Below, one piece after another: positions 1 through 7,270 of a stretch of 12,278 nucleotides of DNA. Both the position numbers and the translations under genes were made by a program. The stretch's first letter is position 1. The number at the start of each line of letters is the position of its first letter. A model generated the notes under the pieces. That model made no database searches. It worked only from the letters and a program-made list of their open reading frames with translations, and was not told the DNA's origin. Location: assembly GCA_021205255.1 (NCBI GenBank), contig JAJPXW010000075.1, positions 1 to 12,278 of the forward strand, written 5' to 3'. This DNA is from Burkholderiales bacterium (GTDB taxonomy: Bacteria > Pseudomonadota > Gammaproteobacteria > Burkholderiales > Burkholderiaceae_F).

Positions 1-132
1 GTTTATAAGGAGCAGAAATAAGAGGGGCAAAACTTTTATTTCTAACTCCATGTCTCGCAAATTCTTCAATTGATAATTTTGAATATGGGCTATCTGTTGT
101 AAAGAATGCCTTTCGTTATTTGTTTTGATCAA
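1..132 (-). CDS. Possible partial ORF running off the left edge
   Basis: The frame is open for 44 codons from a TTG at 132-130 to the window edge, and it is preceded in frame by a TGA. A GAGGG lies 3 bases before the TTG, which is close for a ribosome site. An internal ATG at 51-49 opens a stretch that reads MELEIKVLPLLFLLLIN, hydrophobic enough to be a membrane or signal segment. It would be transcribed divergently from hemB. I do not recognise the product. A frame this short can be open by chance, so this is only a candidate 5' end of a gene lying mostly outside the window. Confidence 0.18.
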   Translation of the reverse strand, partial: MIKTNNERHSLQQIAHIQNYQLKNLRDMELEIKVLPLLFLLLIN

Positions 133-486
133 AATCCCTCAATCCTAATGGACAGAAACTGAAGAATTGCTGGCATTTTTAGCTCAAAGTAAGATAAAAG
201 ACCTAATTGCTGTAATGCGGAAGAAAGAAGTGATTCAAGTGCTGGTTTATGAATTAAGCATTCGTAATTTTGTCTCCATGAGAGCTTGGGCTCCTTCCTG
301 AACAGCCTAGTTGAAGAGGAAAAGAATCAAAAAAGCCCGTTTATTATCATACTGAAATGGACGGTGAAAAGCCTTGACTTTCAATTGATGTAATCCACCT
401 TATAGTCTTTAATCCTTACTTCAAGTCCAAAGATTAGCATTCACTTCAATTTCACAAACTCCTTTGCTAAAAGTTTTAGTTTTGTT
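1..486. other. Upstream region of hemB, no confident gene
   Basis: This AT-rich stretch lies before hemB. I see no RNA gene and no convincing promoter. A TTGACT at 374-379 and a TATAGT at 401-406 look like promoter boxes, but they are 21 bases apart, which is too far for an ordinary sigma-70 promoter. A 12-bp palindrome (ttttgatcaaaa, 123-134) is present but is not a recognised operator. On the minus strand a reading frame is open from a TTG at 132 through the left edge. On the plus strand 50 codons are open at 149-298 without a good start. Neither is called as a gene with confidence. Confidence 0.5.
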
Positions 487-1494
487 ATGCAAGTCCTAGG
501 TAAATATCCTTCAGTGCGCATGAGAAGAATGCGCAAAAATGATTTTTCTCGCAGATTGATGCGTGAAACTAGATTATCTGCAGATGATCTTATCTATCCA
601 GTTTTCGTAATTGAAGGCGAAAACAACCGTGTTCCTGTCCCTTCAATGCCTGGAGTGGAACGTCTCTCTTTAGATCTTCTCACCAAGAGAGCCGAAGAAA
701 CATTAAAGCTTGGTATTCCATTAATGGCTCTTTTCCCTTCTATTGACCTTTCTCTGAAGACGCCTGATGGAAAGGAAGCAACCAATCCTAACGGTCTAAT
801 TCCACGTGTAGTTAGGTCTTTGAAGAAGGATTTCCCAGAACTTGGCATCATGACTGATGTTGCACTTGATCCATATACCACTCATGGACAGGACGGTTTA
901 ATCGATGAGACAGGTTACATTCTCAACGATGAGACAATAGAAGTTTTGGTTAAGCAAATGCTTACACACGCAGAAGCAGGTGCCGATATCGTTGCTCCTT
1001 CAGATATGATGGATGGCCGAATTGGAGTTATTCGCGATGCTTTAGAAGCCAAGGGTCTTATCCATACCAAGATCATGGCATATTCTGCAAAGTACGCTTC
1101 CGTTTACTACGGTCCATTCCGTGACGCAGTTGGCTCGGCTGCTAATCTTGGCAAGAGCAACAAGTTCATTTATCAACAAGATCCAGCCAATACTAATGAA
1201 GCCCTTTGGGAAGCAGGGTTAGATCTCGCAGAAGGGGCTGACATGATTATGGTCAAGCCGGGTATGCCTTATCTAGATGTGCTTTGGAGAGTAAAGCAAG
1301 AATTTATGTGCCCAACCTTTGCCTATCAGGTCAGTGGCGAATATGCAATGCTTAAAGCTGCCTTCATTAACGGTTGGCTTGATGAAAAGAAGACGATCAT
1401 GGAAACGCTCACTTGCTTTAAGAGAGCAGGAGCCGACGGTGTATTGACTTATTTTGCAATTGATGCCGCCAAGATGCTGAAAGACCAGCAGTAG
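487..1494 (+). CDS. hemB: Delta-aminolevulinic acid dehydratase (porphobilinogen synthase)
   Basis: HemB condenses two molecules of 5-aminolevulinate to porphobilinogen, the first shared step towards haem and other tetrapyrroles, in the cytoplasm. At 335 residues it has the usual family length. The two active-site lysines are visible: K202 in AYSAKYASVYYGP and the Schiff-base K257 in MIMVKPGMPYLD. The metal loop at residues 124-136 reads DVALDPYTTHGQD, with aspartates where zinc enzymes carry a cysteine triad, so this is the Mg-dependent type seen in Pseudomonas. The N-terminal RMRRMRKNDFSRRLMRE matches the arm expected of the octameric enzyme, which supports the ATG at 487, although no clear Shine-Dalgarno precedes it. 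The gene stands alone, ends with TAG, and converges on bcsA 112 bases away. Identification is firm. Confidence 0.97.
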   Translation: MQVLGKYPSVRMRRMRKNDFSRRLMRETRLSADDLIYPVFVIEGENNRVPVPSMPGVERLSLDLLTKRAEETLKLGIPLMALFPSIDLSLKTPDGKEATNPNGLIPRVVRSLKKDFPELGIMTDVALDPYTTHGQDGLIDETGYILNDETIEVLVKQMLTHAEAGADIVAPSDMMDGRIGVIRDALEAKGLIHTKIMAYSAKYASVYYGPFRDAVGSAANLGKSNKFIYQQDPANTNEALWEAGLDLAEGADMIMVKPGMPYLDVLWRVKQEFMCPTFAYQVSGEYAMLKAAFINGWLDEKKTIMETLTCFKRAGADGVLTYFAIDAAKMLKDQQ

Positions 1495-1526
1495 TTAATT
1501 CTCTCCATTTAACGAATTACAACCGA

Positions 1527-1557
1527 TGAGTCAGCCTCTTTTTAGAAAGCTGGCTCA
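1527..1557. terminator. Hairpin between convergent hemB and bcsA
   Basis: Nine bases at 1527-1535 (tgagtcagc) pair with 1549-1557 (gctggctca), with one G-T wobble and a 13-base loop. It lies 32 bases after the hemB stop and 49 bases beyond the bcsA stop, where a two-way terminator would be expected. Neither strand has a clear U-tract after the stem, so intrinsic termination is uncertain. Confidence 0.35.
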
Positions 1558-1606
1558 ATCAGTTCCTAATCTAGATTCAGATATTCGTAGCCTTTCTCAA
1601 ACTTTT

Positions 1607-4255
1607 CTACATCCAAGGAAGATGAGGCGTGAATACCGGGAATTTCTTTTTCATTGGAAGCTTTGGCCATCTAGGAAGAAAACTGATAAGCCATTTTGTC
1701 GTCTTAGAAATTCCTTTAAATAGCCAGCCGAGTCCTTTAGGCGAATAGTCAACAAAAGCATCAACTCCCTGTCGAGCCATTTTTAGAAGGGCCATAAATC
1801 CATCGAGCATTCCATAACCTTTAATCTGGGCTTGCTTTTGTATCCAGATATCTGGCGTCCCAAAAGTGCATTCGGTATATGCCATTTCATCATTAAGAGT
1901 TGGCAGAACCATTTCGAAGTCAATTACGCCGGCAGAAAATATTCCAATAACAAAGACTTTGAAAGTATGAGCAGTTGTCGTTCCAGCTCCGAATGTTATT
2001 TCGGCTGTATCTCCAAGTTTCATGTTTGGCATTAAGGAAGGATTCTTAAAAGCTACTTGGCAATCCTTTTGTGAAAATGCACAGACCGAAGCTTTATAGA
2101 CATCTCCTTTTTCGTCCTTAAGTTCAACAGGAAGAATGGCAGCAATTCTTGGGAACTTTCTTTGCTGGACGCTTTCCACTGAAACAGCAACGGCAGCAAA
2201 GAGGATAATCAAGTTATATATGATCCATCCCATGTTGATAGACAGCATTACCATTTCATATTCAGCAGCTCCAATCATCTTATAAATGCCGCATACGAAG
2301 CCGGCTAAGTTAAACAGCAGGAGCCAAAGATAAGGTTTTGCTACAGCCCAATCCAAAAAAGAGCTATCTATAACTCCACCCTTAGTAGTTACGTTGAATT
2401 TGCCTCTATGCGGTGCAAAGATTGCTACTAGAGTCGGAAGAAAGATGTACCAGGAAAGGATTGTTTCATAGAGCGCACTGACAAATGGGAAACGATAACC
2501 TTTGTGGATGATGTAAGTCGTCATCGTGGCATGCACCATATGTGGTACCAAGTAGACAAAGATAGCAATGGCGCTAGCGTAGATAACGTAGATATCGGCA
2601 AATAGGAAAGGCAGTGGCGCTAGTAGGAAGACAATACGAGGCAGACCATGCAAGAAGTGAATCATTGCATTGAGGAAGCACAGCCTTTGTGGGATAGTCA
2701 GACCTTTGCCAAACAACGGATTGTCTAGACGGAAGATCTGAATCATTCCACGAGCCCATCTAATTCTTTGGCCTATGTGAGAGGCCAAAGTCTCAGTACT
2801 AAGACCAGCGGAAAGTGGGATGCTAAGGAAAGCGGATGTCCAACCTTTGCGGTTTAGTTTTAATGATGTATGCGCATCCTCAGTAACAGTTTCAAGTGCG
2901 ATGCCACCAACTTCCTCAAGAGCTTTCCTTCTCATGATTGCGCAAGACCCACAGAACATAGTGGAGTTCCATGTGTCGTTACCTTTTTGAATGAAATCAT
3001 GAAAGAGGGAATTCTCATTTGGAACCGTATCCCCTAAATGGAGATTCTTCTCAAAAGGATCCTTTGAATAGAAATGGTGAGGTGTTTGAACTAGAGCAAT
3101 AGATTTATCCCTTAGGAACCATCCCATGGTCCTCGTTAGGAATGTCTTGACTGGTACGTGATCACAATCGAAGATTGCAACGAATTCTGCATGTGTTTGG
3201 CTCAATGCATGATTAATGTTTCCAGCTTTAGCATGTTTATGCTCTTGCCTAATGATGTAGTTTGCTCCGACTCCTTTTGCAAACTCCTCGAATTCTTTTC
3301 GTGTTCCATCATCAAGGATATGGACATGTAGTTTCTCCTTTGGCCAGTTCATTGTCATAGCCGCATAGACAGTTGGCTTAACGACATCTAATGGTTCGTT
3401 GTAAGTTGGAATTAAAACATCTACATGTGGCCAAAGACTTTTATCTAACGGAAGTGAAGTCGGTTTTCTATCGAGTACCCAACAGACTTGGAAATATCCA
3501 AGCAACATGACAATAAAAGCATAAGTCTCGGCAAAAATTAACAACCACGAAAAGAAAACGCTCAGCCAGCTATTTGGATTAATGGTCTCCGTATATCTCC
3601 ACCAGATATATCGACTTGAAACAATCACTGATATCACGATCAGCATTAAGAGCGTCAATCTGGTTTTTGCCTGAAATAGTACTAAGGCAATAAGCCAAAG
3701 GATAAGCAGAAAGACGATTTGCTCTTCTAAGCTAAATGGCTGCGTAATGCAGAGGACATAAAGCATTAACCCCATGCAGATTAGAAAGCCTGCTAGAACT
3801 CTCTTTAGTCTCAGGCTTCTACGGCCGCTTAATCCTACTCCAGAAGATGGAACGTCAGCTACTAGCCCTTTGGAAAACTTCTCGGAGAGCCTTTTAACGA
3901 AGCGAGTAGCCCAAATACGAAATTGAGCAATCCACCGATATATGGAAAAGCCTCTTTTCCGCTGAGATGCCTTGTCTTTTGAAATAAAGAAAATAAGTAG
4001 AAATAAGACCTGAAAGAAAATCCTCACCCAATCCAACGGGCGCAGATGGCGCGGATTTACTTGAGGAAAGTAGAAAGTGCGGTTGCGGATAAACTTTTGG
4101 TAGAACTTATTTTCTAAAGGAAAACAAAGCCAAACAAAGCCAAACGCAATGGCATTAACTAGGAAACTGATGTTACCTGTACAGCTTTTTCTCAATATCC
4201 TTAGTGAACGACGAAGCCTTGAGACGAGGCTTCCACGAGCAGGGGGCGGAGGCAT
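1607..4255 (-). CDS. bcsA: Cellulose synthase catalytic subunit (UDP-forming), PilZ-containing
   Basis: BcsA is an inner-membrane family 2 glycosyltransferase that polymerises UDP-glucose into beta-1,4-glucan and threads it through its own membrane channel. The 882 residues are close to the E. coli length. Membrane helices lie near residues 30-45, 76-92, 152-172, 177-215 and 232-256, with another set from about 540 to 690. The catalytic core shows DDG (315-317), DCD (363-365), TED (458-460), QRIRW (496-500) and the gating-loop motif FNVTTKG (620-626). A PilZ domain begins near 697: RKFPR (699-703) keeps the RxxxR motif, but the partner motif reads AFSQKD (726-731) instead of DxSxxG. The 18-bp palindrome and a TATAAT lie just upstream. 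Only a weak purine-rich site (agaag) precedes the ATG at 4255. No bcsB, bcsC or bcsZ is adjacent, since hemB converges directly downstream. Family assignment is firm; whether the product is cellulose is inferred. Confidence 0.94.
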   Translation of the reverse strand: MPPPPARGSLVSRLRRSLRILRKSCTGNISFLVNAIAFGFVWLCFPLENKFYQKFIRNRTFYFPQVNPRHLRPLDWVRIFFQVLFLLIFFISKDKASQRKRGFSIYRWIAQFRIWATRFVKRLSEKFSKGLVADVPSSGVGLSGRRSLRLKRVLAGFLICMGLMLYVLCITQPFSLEEQIVFLLILWLIALVLFQAKTRLTLLMLIVISVIVSSRYIWWRYTETINPNSWLSVFFSWLLIFAETYAFIVMLLGYFQVCWVLDRKPTSLPLDKSLWPHVDVLIPTYNEPLDVVKPTVYAAMTMNWPKEKLHVHILDDGTRKEFEEFAKGVGANYIIRQEHKHAKAGNINHALSQTHAEFVAIFDCDHVPVKTFLTRTMGWFLRDKSIALVQTPHHFYSKDPFEKNLHLGDTVPNENSLFHDFIQKGNDTWNSTMFCGSCAIMRRKALEEVGGIALETVTEDAHTSLKLNRKGWTSAFLSIPLSAGLSTETLASHIGQRIRWARGMIQIFRLDNPLFGKGLTIPQRLCFLNAMIHFLHGLPRIVFLLAPLPFLFADIYVIYASAIAIFVYLVPHMVHATMTTYIIHKGYRFPFVSALYETILSWYIFLPTLVAIFAPHRGKFNVTTKGGVIDSSFLDWAVAKPYLWLLLFNLAGFVCGIYKMIGAAEYEMVMLSINMGWIIYNLIILFAAVAVSVESVQQRKFPRIAAILPVELKDEKGDVYKASVCAFSQKDCQVAFKNPSLMPNMKLGDTAEITFGAGTTTAHTFKVFVIGIFSAGVIDFEMVLPTLNDEMAYTECTFGTPDIWIQKQAQIKGYGMLDGFMALLKMARQGVDAFVDYSPKGLGWLFKGISKTTKWLISFLPRWPKLPMKKKFPVFTPHLPWM

Positions 4256-4263
4256 ATTCTTCT

Positions 4264-4281
4264 AACAAACTTAAGTTTGTT
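4264..4281. promoter_or_regulatory. 18-bp perfect palindrome in front of bcsA
   Basis: The sequence aacaaactt followed directly by aagtttgtt is a perfect inverted repeat. It ends 8 bases before the bcsA ATG. It could be an operator for a dimeric regulator covering the transcription start, or an mRNA hairpin next to the ribosome-binding site. No known operator consensus is recognised. Confidence 0.5.
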
Positions 4282-4284
4282 GAA

Positions 4285-4290
4285 ATTATA
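4285..4290 (-). promoter_or_regulatory. bcsA: Candidate -10 box of bcsA
   Basis: Read on the minus strand this is a consensus TATAAT, 29 bases before the bcsA start codon, so transcription would begin within the 18-bp palindrome. No good -35 box is found 16-18 bases further upstream and there is no TG extension, so an activator may be needed or the match may be chance. Confidence 0.35.
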
Positions 4291-4729
4291 TTGCTCGTAT
4301 TTCGCTACATGCCGATAAATAGACTAGTCCAAGCGAAGAGACTGACAATCCATTTCAGATTTTTGTTGCGCTGCATGGGATTTAATGGTTCTTCAAGTGA
4401 CCACCAATGGAGGAAAAGTGTCGTCAATATTAAGTGAGGACAGAAGTCCTCAGAGACTTCCTCCTTCAAATGGTTTTAGGCTTTGAGTTGTTCGATAAGA
4501 CAACTTAGACTGACCTGATCAAGCCTTCAAAGCCCCAATTAATCGAAAGGACAGGAATGTTTTTCTGCTAGCAGTGTTTCGCTTTCTAAGGTTCAAGTTC
4601 CCTTTCAACAATTTCTAAATGCCTAATCCGACATGTAGACATAGGTTTTATTTAAAGGCAAGGATAAGTTTTCTCTAAACTCGTCTGGTTGCTTCGAATA
4701 AATTAGATTCATTCTGGTGACCTGTGCCA

Positions 4730-4735
4730 TTTCAG
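4730..4735. repeat. Target-site duplication, left copy
   Basis: TTTCAG lies directly outside the left inverted repeat and is repeated directly outside the right one at 7121-7126. Confidence 0.85.
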
Positions 4736-4764
4736 CCCAAATTCTCGTGCATCTGCTTTATAAC
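4736..4764 (+). repeat. Left terminal inverted repeat of the IS
   Basis: This is the 29-bp outer end of the element, starting CCCAAATTCTCG and ending TGCTTTATAAC. It pairs with 7092-7120 with one mismatch. Confidence 0.93.
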
Positions 4765-4837
4765 TAGCACTCTCTAGCCTAATACTTTCAAAAACAATTA
4801 CAAAATTCAGTTCCCATTTCCGTCACCCCTCCAAAAT

Positions 4838-4867
4838 TGCTTTATACGTAAATTTACGTATAAAGCA
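4838..4867 (+). promoter_or_regulatory. 30-bp perfect palindrome carrying a candidate transposase promoter
   Basis: The half-site tgctttatacgtaaa is followed at once by its exact reverse complement. A possible promoter overlaps it: TTGCTT at 4837-4842 and TATAAA at 4859-4864 with a 16-base spacer, which would start transcription near 4871, just before the ribosome site. The outer nine bases of each half (tgctttata) also occur in both terminal repeats of the element. A site where transposase binds and represses its own promoter is a reasonable inference. In read-through RNA the same sequence would fold into a long hairpin. Confidence 0.6.
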
Positions 4868-4870
4868 CCA

Positions 4871-4888
4871 GGGGCAAACCCCGAGGAG
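4871..4888 (+). promoter_or_regulatory. Short hairpin and Shine-Dalgarno of the transposase gene
   Basis: GGGG-caaa-CCCC (4871-4882) can form a compact hairpin directly followed by GAGGAG (4883-4888), a strong ribosome-binding site 7 bases before the ATG at 4896. The strong site decides the transposase start. Confidence 0.65.
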
Positions 4889-4895
4889 ACGGAAC

Positions 4896-7088
4896 ATGTG
4901 CGATATCGATAAATCCCAAGTGGCCGGACTTCCAGCCCACGCCCAAATCCAGCAGATCAGAAGCGCCTACTACGTGTTCTTCGCCTACTGCTTCTCCATC
5001 AGAGGAAAGCGAAAGCAGGAGCGCGACTATTTGGGCAAGGTCGACCTAGGCAATATGGCCTTCGTACCGAACCCCTACTACGGGTTCAAGGAGCCGACTT
5101 TCTACGAGAGACCGCTTGAGCGCTGGAGGGACCCTGAGAAGAAGGATCGCGAAAGACGCAAGATTCCCCCTCCATCACCGGTAATCGAACCCATTGAGGA
5201 AGCCGACAGCGGACACGGAATTGAACCACTTGCGGTAGATTTCTCTGAAGACGAAAAGGAAATTGCCGTGGAAAAGAAAAAGGAAACTAGCAATTTCCGC
5301 ACTACTAATATTGAAGACGGTAATTCAACTTCCAATATTGAAGAGGGCAACGCAACCGCAATTGAAAACAATAAGGATAGTTGCAACACTTCCATCAATG
5401 GCGATTGCGAGCCTGGAGATAAAAAAGCATACATCAATATAAGTAACCCAATTCATCCAGTAGCCCAGTTCCAGACAGTTTCTCTAGATGCCGATTGCGA
5501 ACATAATGGTGAAATTGCGAACGTATGCGAAAGCAATAGCTGCAACATTACCTTGGAAAATCCAACCGCCGGGGCTGCAATGCCATTTTGCACGAACACT
5601 AGGGTCGAAGTGACCGAGTTCACGCCCGTCTATCGGTATGTGGGAGCGACAGCCGTCTGCTTTGCGCTTTTGGAACAGACCGGCATGACAGCCGATCTCG
5701 GCAACTACGTCTTCGACGGGAACGCAGAAGACACCATGGACGCAATTAACATGGCCGTGCACACCGCCGTGACGTCCAAGCCGACATATCTTGCCGGTCC
5801 TGAATCCACAATTCTGCAGTTCATGGGTGATGGCTGCCTGAAATCGCCCCGCGCCTCCGAGTTCTTCCAGAGAATCGGTTCCAAGGAGGATGTTCTCATG
5901 AATCTCTCCAGAGGCAGGATCGCCAGGCTCGGCAAAGGCCACTTGCTGGCCTTGGACGGCACCTGCGTCGATTGCGGCTCAAGAAAAATTTCTCTATCGC
6001 AAGTTGGAAAGAAAAAGAACGGAACGTTCGGCCCGCAGATCAACTTATCGGTTCTTCTGGACACCGATGCGGGCTCCGTCATCGGCATGAGACCCTACGC
6101 GGGCAATATCGCCGACATTAAGACTATTGACGATTATCTGCCCATCTGGGAGTCGTTCGGAGTGGCGGAGAAAGACCCCATTCTCACCTTCGACAGGGGT
6201 TTCGGCAGCGCAGCCACCGTAGTCAAGCTCGATACCGCGGGCTTGCGCTTCATCATCGCCTTGAAGACCGGCATGGCGCAGATCAGTTCAATTATTGTCG
6301 CCAATGGCCAGCTGTTCCGATCCTATCGTACGCTGCTCGGCCATCACTTCTGCTACGGCTTGAAGGAGCCGGTCACTTTTACATCAGATGGTGTCAGCGC
6401 GGACGTGGATGCCTTCGTCTACCGCAATCCAAATTCGGAAATGACCGAGTCCATGGCGTTCGATGAGAAGCTGCATCGCCTCGAAGGCGCCTGGGAGGCT
6501 GGCAAGGCCGACAGCAAGAGCAAGTTGCTTGAATACTATTTCAATCCTATACCGGGCCAGCCCCTAAGGAGAAAAGAGGACCTTATCGAAGAGAAGTGCA
6601 AGACCTTCGGCTGCTTCGCATTGGTCAGCAATGTAGAAGGACTTAGCAAGGACGAAGCCTTAACAAAGTACAGCCTGAGAGGCGAAGTCGAGACGGTGTT
6701 CGGCCTGATGTTCAAGCACCTGGCCGGCTCAACCCGCGTGCATTCGACTCCTGCCCTGGTTGGACTCTTGCTCACCATATTTACCGGTCTGGACGTGCTG
6801 ACCACACTGAGAACCCGCATGAAGAACTGGATGCCTTTGCCGCAGCCAGGTTCAAGGAAAATTCCAAAGCAGGTGCGGGACCTCTATTCGATAGCATCGC
6901 TGCTGCACCAGTTGAACCATATCAAGCTACAGAGATACGGCAACGGGAAAATTGCGCTGATCGATGTCAACCAGAAGGACCGCGAACTAGTTGCTGCCTT
7001 AGGATTGCCTGGACTTTTTGATTCGGCTCAGAAAGTTCACGACTTATTTACCCTAAAGCACCTGAAGGAGGTCATTGGGAAGGGATAG
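4896..7088 (+). CDS. DDE transposase, IS1634-like, with a long low-complexity insert
   Basis: The 730-residue protein should cut and join the ends of its own element. Residues about 15-60, including RKQERDYLGKVDLG, resemble the N-terminal region of IS1634-type transposases. The catalytic acids are probably D354 (LALDGT), D433 (TFDRGF) and E599 in KYSLRGEVETVF, a Y-x2-R-x3-E signature. The lysine that usually follows is one residue late (K607). The ~165 residues between the second Asp and the Glu fit the beta-strand insertion of this group. Residues about 100-235 are unusual: rich in Asn, Glu, Asp and Cys (C163, C171, C201, C211, C216, C232), with a near-repeat NIEDGNST/NIEEGNAT, and more AT-rich DNA than the rest of the gene. 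The frame is intact with a strong ribosome site and ends with TAG, so activity is plausible. Catalytic assignments are from motif reading only. Confidence 0.88.
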   Translation: MCDIDKSQVAGLPAHAQIQQIRSAYYVFFAYCFSIRGKRKQERDYLGKVDLGNMAFVPNPYYGFKEPTFYERPLERWRDPEKKDRERRKIPPPSPVIEPIEEADSGHGIEPLAVDFSEDEKEIAVEKKKETSNFRTTNIEDGNSTSNIEEGNATAIENNKDSCNTSINGDCEPGDKKAYINISNPIHPVAQFQTVSLDADCEHNGEIANVCESNSCNITLENPTAGAAMPFCTNTRVEVTEFTPVYRYVGATAVCFALLEQTGMTADLGNYVFDGNAEDTMDAINMAVHTAVTSKPTYLAGPESTILQFMGDGCLKSPRASEFFQRIGSKEDVLMNLSRGRIARLGKGHLLALDGTCVDCGSRKISLSQVGKKKNGTFGPQINLSVLLDTDAGSVIGMRPYAGNIADIKTIDDYLPIWESFGVAEKDPILTFDRGFGSAATVVKLDTAGLRFIIALKTGMAQISSIIVANGQLFRSYRTLLGHHFCYGLKEPVTFTSDGVSADVDAFVYRNPNSEMTESMAFDEKLHRLEGAWEAGKADSKSKLLEYYFNPIPGQPLRRKEDLIEEKCKTFGCFALVSNVEGLSKDEALTKYSLRGEVETVFGLMFKHLAGSTRVHSTPALVGLLLTIFTGLDVLTTLRTRMKNWMPLPQPGSRKIPKQVRDLYSIASLLHQLNHIKLQRYGNGKIALIDVNQKDRELVAALGLPGLFDSAQKVHDLFTLKHLKEVIGKG

Positions 7089-7091
7089 TTT

Positions 7092-7120
7092 GTTATAAAG
7101 CAGAAGCACGAGAATTTGGG
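7092..7120 (-). repeat. Right terminal inverted repeat of the IS
   Basis: This is the 29-bp right end, the reverse complement of 4736-4764 with one mismatch. It begins 3 bases after the transposase stop codon. Confidence 0.93.
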
Positions 7121-7126
7121 TTTCAG
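7121..7126. repeat. Target-site duplication, right copy
   Basis: TTTCAG lies directly outside the right inverted repeat and matches 4730-4735. Confidence 0.85.
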
Positions 7127-7270
7127 GGAAGCAAAGAAGTTTTGAAAATCAGCGGAGCTTGCAACCTGTAACTTTTATTTCCTTTTCTCCCCTCTCGATT
7201 CTCATCTCAATAGGTAAAATTTAATGGCTATCTGGTGTAATGCACCAATATTCAAAAGTTAGATTGTCAA

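Larger units (their letters stand above)
4256..4735. other. Upstream region of bcsA, no gene
   Basis: This stretch separates bcsA from the insertion sequence. Before the insertion it was joined to 7127-7315, making one long gap between divergent genes. It holds the bcsA promoter candidate and palindrome next to the start codon, and a 7-bp hairpin with an AGAA loop at 4435-4452 (stem tgaggac/gtcctca) that has no U-tract on either side. I see no coding frame or RNA gene. Confidence 0.5.
4736..7120 (+). mobile_element. Complete insertion sequence, probably IS1634 family
   Basis: The element is 2,385 bp with both ends intact. The left end (4736-4764) and right end (7092-7120) are 29-bp inverted repeats that match at 28 of 29 positions and begin with CCCAAATTCTCG. 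Both ends are flanked by TTTCAG (4730-4735 and 7121-7126), a 6-bp target duplication. A single transposase gene fills the interior and ends 3 bases before the right repeat. A terminal C and a 5-6 bp duplication fit the IS1634 family as I recall it, as does the transposase. The element is longer than the 1.5-2 kb I recall for that family, which the extra region in the transposase explains. By eye its interior is more GC-rich than the flanks, suggesting acquisition from elsewhere. It sits in the gap between bcsA and the lipoprotein gene and breaks no gene. The exact boundaries are supported by sequence; the family name is moderately sure. Confidence 0.93.

Noticed and set aside
149..301. 50-codon open frame before hemB
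   Set aside because: It begins after a stop without a usable start, has no ribosome site and resembles no family I know.
374..406. hemB promoter TTGACT ... TATAGT
   Set aside because: The spacing is 21 bases, outside the range of sigma-70 promoters.
1526..1723. Small plus-strand ORF between hemB and bcsA
   Set aside because: It runs antisense through the end of bcsA, has no ribosome site and includes the intergenic hairpin.
4204..4437. Small plus-strand ORF before the IS
   Set aside because: It starts antisense inside bcsA and covers the bcsA promoter region; composition and lack of similarity suggest chance.
7233..7247. TGGTG-TAATG-CACCA as an NtrC-type site
   Set aside because: The half-sites are in the opposite order to the NtrC consensus (TGCACCA-N5-TGGTGCA), leaving only a five-base inverted repeat.
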